Shown here: piece after piece, positions 61,131 through 64,000 of the stretch
Layout of the letters: the number at the start of each line of letters is the position of its first letter
Numbering within the stretch: the first letter of the stretch is position 1
Assembly: GCA_900767885.1 (NCBI GenBank)
Contig: CAAGAU010000014.1
Coordinates: forward strand, 1 to 64,000
Reading direction: 5' to 3'
Length of the DNA: 64,000 nucleotides
Origin: Clostridia bacterium
GTDB lineage: Bacteria > Bacillota > Clostridia > Christensenellales > Borkfalkiaceae
Program-made: the position numbers and the translations under genes
Notes under the pieces: model-generated
Told to the model about the DNA's origin: nothing
Databases searched by the model: none
Seen by the model: the letters and a program-made list of their open reading frames with translations, nothing else

Positions 61131-61856
61131 TTATTTAATAAGACTTGCGGCGGCCTCGTCGCAAACGAGTACGCAGTTATTATGCAGTTGCAATACGCTT
61201 GCGGGAACGTTTTCGGTTACCTCGCCTTTTACGAGTCCGTAAACCGCTTTGGCTTTGTTCGCGCCGTTTGCCAGTATAAGTATCTTTTTAGCGTTCATTA
61301 TGTTTTTAAGACCCATAGTGAAAGCCTGACGAGGAACTTCGTCTATGCTCTTGAACATACGCGAGTTATCCTTAATGGTACTTTCGGTAAGATCGACTAT
61401 ATGAGTAACGCTGCCGAAAGGAGTGCCGGGCTCGTTAAAAGCGATATGTCCGTTACTGCCTATACCGAGAACCTGAATGTCCTGTTGCATACCTTCGAGC
61501 AACTTATTGTATCTGTCGCACTCCGCTTGTCTGTCTGCGGCTTTACCGTTTTCGATATTAGTGTTTTTTAGGTCTATATCGATATGATCGAAGAGGTTTT
61601 CGCGCATGAAATATACGTAACTCTGGTCGCTCGAATAATCGAGTCCCGCGTACTCGTCAAGGTTTACGGTTTTGATGTTTTTATAACTCGTGCCGTTTTC
61701 GTTATGATCCTTAATCATATTTTTATAAAGACCGATAGGAGTAGAACCCGTCGCTAAGCCGAGTATTGCGTCGGGCTTATTTTTTACCACTTCGCTCATT
61801 ACTTCAAACGCTTTCGCGCTCATTTCTTCATAGTCTTTTGCTATAATAACTTTCAT
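61131..61856 (-). CDS. nagB: Glucosamine-6-phosphate deaminase
   Basis: The 241-residue enzyme converts glucosamine-6-phosphate to fructose-6-phosphate and ammonia. Motifs are LGLATGSTPIGLYKNM, VNLDEYAGLDYSSDQSY and LGIGSNGHIAFNEPGTPF. The frame is open to 61895, but AAGGAG ahead of the ATG at 61856 and the MKVIIAKDYEEMS start typical of NagB support the shorter form. A strong hairpin lies between it and the kinase gene upstream. Confidence 0.96.
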   Translation of the reverse strand: MKVIIAKDYEEMSAKAFEVMSEVVKNKPDAILGLATGSTPIGLYKNMIKDHNENGTSYKNIKTVNLDEYAGLDYSSDQSYVYFMRENLFDHIDIDLKNTNIENGKAADRQAECDRYNKLLEGMQQDIQVLGIGSNGHIAFNEPGTPFGSVTHIVDLTESTIKDNSRMFKSIDEVPRQAFTMGLKNIMNAKKILILANGANKAKAVYGLVKGEVTENVPASVLQLHNNCVLVCDEAAASLIK

Positions 61857-61883
61857 ATATTTATCTCCTTTAATTTTTTTTAA

Positions 61884-61906
61884 GCGCGGCGGCAAAGCCG
61901 CCGCGC
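61884..61906. repeat. GC-rich hairpin between the ROK-like kinase and nagB
   Basis: Arms GCGCGGCGGC and GCCGCCGCGC form a 10-bp perfect stem with a three-base loop, 8 bases past the kinase stop. On the minus strand it is followed by UUAAAAAAAAUU rather than a U-run, so it is a poor terminator. A role in mRNA processing or stability is more likely. Confidence 0.5.
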
Positions 61907-61913
61907 AAAACGT

Positions 61914-63278
61914 CTATTTTCTCGATGCCGCGAGAGATGCCGCCGCGATACTCTGACCGACTCTTCTGTTCTTTTCGTCGGGCATTTCAAGCGCAAATTT
62001 CAGTTCGGGGAATTCCGACTTTAAAACTTCTTTTGCCTTCTCTATTATTATATTGCCGCCCTCGCCGCTCGTAACCCTTCCGAGTAAAAGTACGTGCTTT
62101 ATATCGTAGAATATGGAGTAGAAAGGCAACGTATAACCGAGGTAAATACCTATATCCTCGTAAATAGTCCTGGCGAGTTTATCGCCGCTTGCCATAAGTT
62201 TTTGTATAACTTTAAGTTTTTCGGCGGGACTTAACCCCTCTTCAAACTTAAATCCGCCTTTTTCGGCAAGTTTGATAACGCTGTCTTGAGAGAAATATTT
62301 AACGCCGCAGCCGTAATCGCCGCTCCATTCGTCTACCATAGACTTATCGTTATAATCTACGGGAACGAACGCAAGTTCCGAAAGCCAGCCGTTAAGACCG
62401 CCATCGCCGTTTATATAACCTACTGCCTCGCTCGTACCCATCGCAATACCTAATACGTCGTTATCGTTAAGATCGATTGCTCCTGCCAGAGCGGTAACGT
62501 CTCCGTCGTTTGCAACTTCGAGCGGAACGTTGCCCATTTCCTTGGCAATGTCGATATACATAGTTTTGACTTTCTTTTCAAAGTCATCGTCGTTGACTTT
62601 AAGGAAGAGCGACGCGACCATTATTTTATTGTTTACGTAAACGCCCGCACTCGAAACACCGATAGCGTCAACGCGCGGCATTTTGCTCGCCGCCGTTTTC
62701 ATGGCGGTTAAAATTTCGTTATAATGGTAATTAGGATCGGGATTAGTCTTGGGGAACCAGACTACTTCTTCACTGTATACGACTTTACCGTCAACAACCG
62801 CGCTGACTTTACGGTCGCTGCCGCCCGCGTCGAAACCTATACGGCAACCGTCGAGATGTCCGCCGACTTTAAGCGAACATTTCTTTTCCGCAGGGAACTC
62901 TTTTTCGGAAACGTTTATTACCTCGAACGGGCTTTCGTAAACTCTTTCCATAAAGCCTTTATCGAATGCGCGGATACCTTGCGCCGTATAGGCATTTTTA
63001 ATATAATTATATACGCCTTCGTCGCCGCAAATATACACTTTATAACCGCCGACAACCCAAAGTATGGTTTTTATCATTCTTTCAGCCATACGGTTGTTGC
63101 GATCCGCTTTATCCGCGGAAGCGAAAATATCGTAAGAATAGATATAATTGTAACCGTCGTTTCTTTCAACGCAGATTTTAAGGGGTTTATGCGCTGCCGA
63201 AGCAACTTCTTCTTTATACGCTTTAAATTCGAGATACATAGGTCTGAATTCTTTATCGAGCGTAGGAACGAACTTCAT
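61914..63278 (-). CDS. ROK/ASKHA-type sugar kinase-like protein with N-terminal extension
   Basis: The 454-residue protein has an ASKHA kinase domain from about residue 147: RIGFDAGGSDRKVSAVVDGK (phosphate-1 region), AIGVSSAGVYVNNKI, PLEVANDGDVTALAGAIDL with the likely catalytic aspartate, and LGIAMGTSEAVGYINGDGG. The CxCGxxGC zinc motif of classical ROK kinases is absent. The first 145 residues are a separate domain I do not recognise. The nagBA context suggests an amino-sugar substrate, by inference. AAGGAG precedes the ATG at 63278; the open frame to 63329 has no such support. Confidence 0.82.
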   Translation of the reverse strand: MKFVPTLDKEFRPMYLEFKAYKEEVASAAHKPLKICVERNDGYNYIYSYDIFASADKADRNNRMAERMIKTILWVVGGYKVYICGDEGVYNYIKNAYTAQGIRAFDKGFMERVYESPFEVINVSEKEFPAEKKCSLKVGGHLDGCRIGFDAGGSDRKVSAVVDGKVVYSEEVVWFPKTNPDPNYHYNEILTAMKTAASKMPRVDAIGVSSAGVYVNNKIMVASLFLKVNDDDFEKKVKTMYIDIAKEMGNVPLEVANDGDVTALAGAIDLNDNDVLGIAMGTSEAVGYINGDGGLNGWLSELAFVPVDYNDKSMVDEWSGDYGCGVKYFSQDSVIKLAEKGGFKFEEGLSPAEKLKVIQKLMASGDKLARTIYEDIGIYLGYTLPFYSIFYDIKHVLLLGRVTSGEGGNIIIEKAKEVLKSEFPELKFALEMPDEKNRRVGQSIAAASLAASRK

Positions 63279-63396
63279 AGGTAAGTTTCTCCTTTTTATT
63301 CTATCATTATAATTATAAACCTTTTTCAATTAAAGCGATAGTCATAATATTAAATTTTATTTATATAATATTTCGCAATTTTTTATTTAAAACATA

Positions 63397-63441
63397 TTGC
63401 AATTTTTTGAAAAAAGTGTTATACTGTAAGCGAAGCGCTTA
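63397..63441 (+). promoter_or_regulatory. Promoter of the AraC-type gene with an inverted repeat at the start site
   Basis: TTGCAA (63397-63402) and TATACT (63420-63425) are 17 bases apart. Immediately after the -10 box, TAAGCG-AAG-CGCTTA (63427-63441) forms an inverted repeat over the transcription start. The 178-base divergent gap also serves the kinase gene, whose promoter I could not place with confidence, though TATAAT-like sequences occur near 63310. Confidence 0.6.
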
Positions 63442-63456
63442 TGAGGGTGAAAACTA

Positions 63457-64000
63457 ATGATTGAAAAAACTTTTTACATGTACAAAATATCGAGTTTGCT
63501 TACGATATCGAAAATAGTTACCATACACTATCAAAAACTTTTAAAAAACTATATATTTCCTAAAGAAAAGCATAACTTTTGGGAAATCATCTACTGTGAT
63601 AAAAACGAAGTTTTCGTAACGGTTGACAACGATAAAAAACTGCTTAAAAAAGGCGAAGTGGTATTTATCGCCCCCAACGAAACGCACAGTGTGGAATGCG
63701 ACAACGTATCAGACGCGAATATTTTTATCGTGAGTTTTGACTGTAAGTCGAAAACGATGAATTACTTTAAGGGCAAACGTTTCACCGTTCCCGAAGATTT
63801 AAGGTTTTTACTTGCCTCGATTATGTCCGAAGCCAAGCACACGTTTGTTATACCCGACTTTAACCCGAATTTAGATAAGCTTGTATTACGCAGCGACCCA
63901 AACGTGGGCGGCGCGCAAGTTATAAAGAACAACCTGGAAGAGTTACTTATTAAACTTATACGCTTTGAAACGTCAAAACCCTCTTCGCAGGAAGTTTTCA
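63457..64000 (+). CDS. AraC-type transcriptional regulator, N-terminal part (runs off the window)
   Basis: The frame opens with ATG at 63457, preceded by AGGGTGA, and stays open to the window end for 181 codons. The N-terminal half looks like a cupin-type sensing domain of AraC regulators: NFWEIIYCDKNEVFVTVDND, then LKKGEVVFIAPNETHSVECD and NIFIVSFDCKS. The C-terminal DNA-binding part lies outside the window, so the AraC call rests on the sensor domain alone. It is divergent from the amino-sugar operon and may control it. Confidence 0.78.
   Translation, partial: MIEKTFYMYKISSLLTISKIVTIHYQKLLKNYIFPKEKHNFWEIIYCDKNEVFVTVDNDKKLLKKGEVVFIAPNETHSVECDNVSDANIFIVSFDCKSKTMNYFKGKRFTVPEDLRFLLASIMSEAKHTFVIPDFNPNLDKLVLRSDPNVGGAQVIKNNLEELLIKLIRFETSKPSSQEVF

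Noticed and set aside
1..64000. Defence system, prophage, transposon or CRISPR array
   Set aside because: I found no direct-repeat arrays, transposases, integrases, toxin-antitoxin pairs or restriction genes. All clear genes are housekeeping or ordinary metabolic functions in the same style of sequence.
1..64000. tRNA and rRNA genes
   Set aside because: The gaps between genes are short and mostly accounted for by promoters and terminators, and none shows a tRNA cloverleaf or rRNA sequence that I could recognise by eye.

Overview
The window reads as a chromosomal segment from a Bacillota bacterium, most likely an uncultivated gut-type member of class Clostridia. The support is the paired GlgC/GlgD subunits, a DnaD-domain protein next to a DnaI/DnaC-type helicase loader, ClpC, the ftsK-rimO-pgsA-cinA-recA order, GGAG-type ribosome binding sites, TTGACA/TATAAT promoters, and a BMP-type nucleoside ABC transporter beside xpt. 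No marker gene fixes the family, so anything below class is a guess. Coding density is very high, and I see no rRNA, tRNA, insertion sequence, prophage, CRISPR array or plasmid gene.

Layout. (1) 1-6.2 kb, minus strand: a purine riboswitch and xpt, then a BMP lipoprotein and a three-gene ABC transporter, a purine salvage and uptake module. (2) 6.3-8.4 kb: a lone topoisomerase III-like gene whose promoter predicts a leaderless mRNA. (3) 8.4-12.4 kb, minus: a cysteine-motif protein, serine dehydratase, an rRNA methyltransferase and a ComEC-like metallohydrolase. (4) 12.5-13.6 kb: an unrecognised protein, also predicted leaderless. (5) 13.7-20.1 kb, minus: ftsK-rimO-pgsA-cinA-recA. (6) 20.3-20.7 kb: acpP with its own promoter and terminator. 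(7) 20.7-33.8 kb, minus: a glycogen operon, glgB-glgC-glgD-glgA-glgP-GH13 amylase, running on into alkD and tex. (8) 33.9-48.1 kb, minus: twelve tightly packed genes (alpha/beta hydrolase, lepB, degV, a membrane protein, pepF, dnaB helicase, tsaC, rpiB, galU, clpC, a TIM-barrel protein, pgi), ending at a strong terminator. (9) 48.3-51.4 kb, plus: a DnaD-repeat protein, helicase loader and lipoprotein. (10) 51.5-57.7 kb, minus: proS, CPBP protease, a membrane protein, mnmE and a LysR regulator. (11) 57.9-59.9 kb, plus: transketolase. (12) 60-64 kb: nagA, nagB and a ROK-like kinase (minus), with a truncated AraC-type regulator leaving divergently at the right edge.

How the genes work together. 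Most of the window is core metabolism and information processing. Glucose-1-phosphate links galU, the glycogen operon and glycogen phosphorylase. Pgi, RpiB, transketolase and NagB feed the hexose and pentose phosphate pools. The replicative helicase lies on the minus strand about 6 kb from its probable loader pair on the plus strand.

I found no clearly new multi-gene system. The best leads are local: two leaderless promoters, a four-module DnaD protein, a glycogen synthase with a histone-like basic tail, an alpha/beta hydrolase with lysine at the nucleophile position, and several palindromes sitting on promoters.
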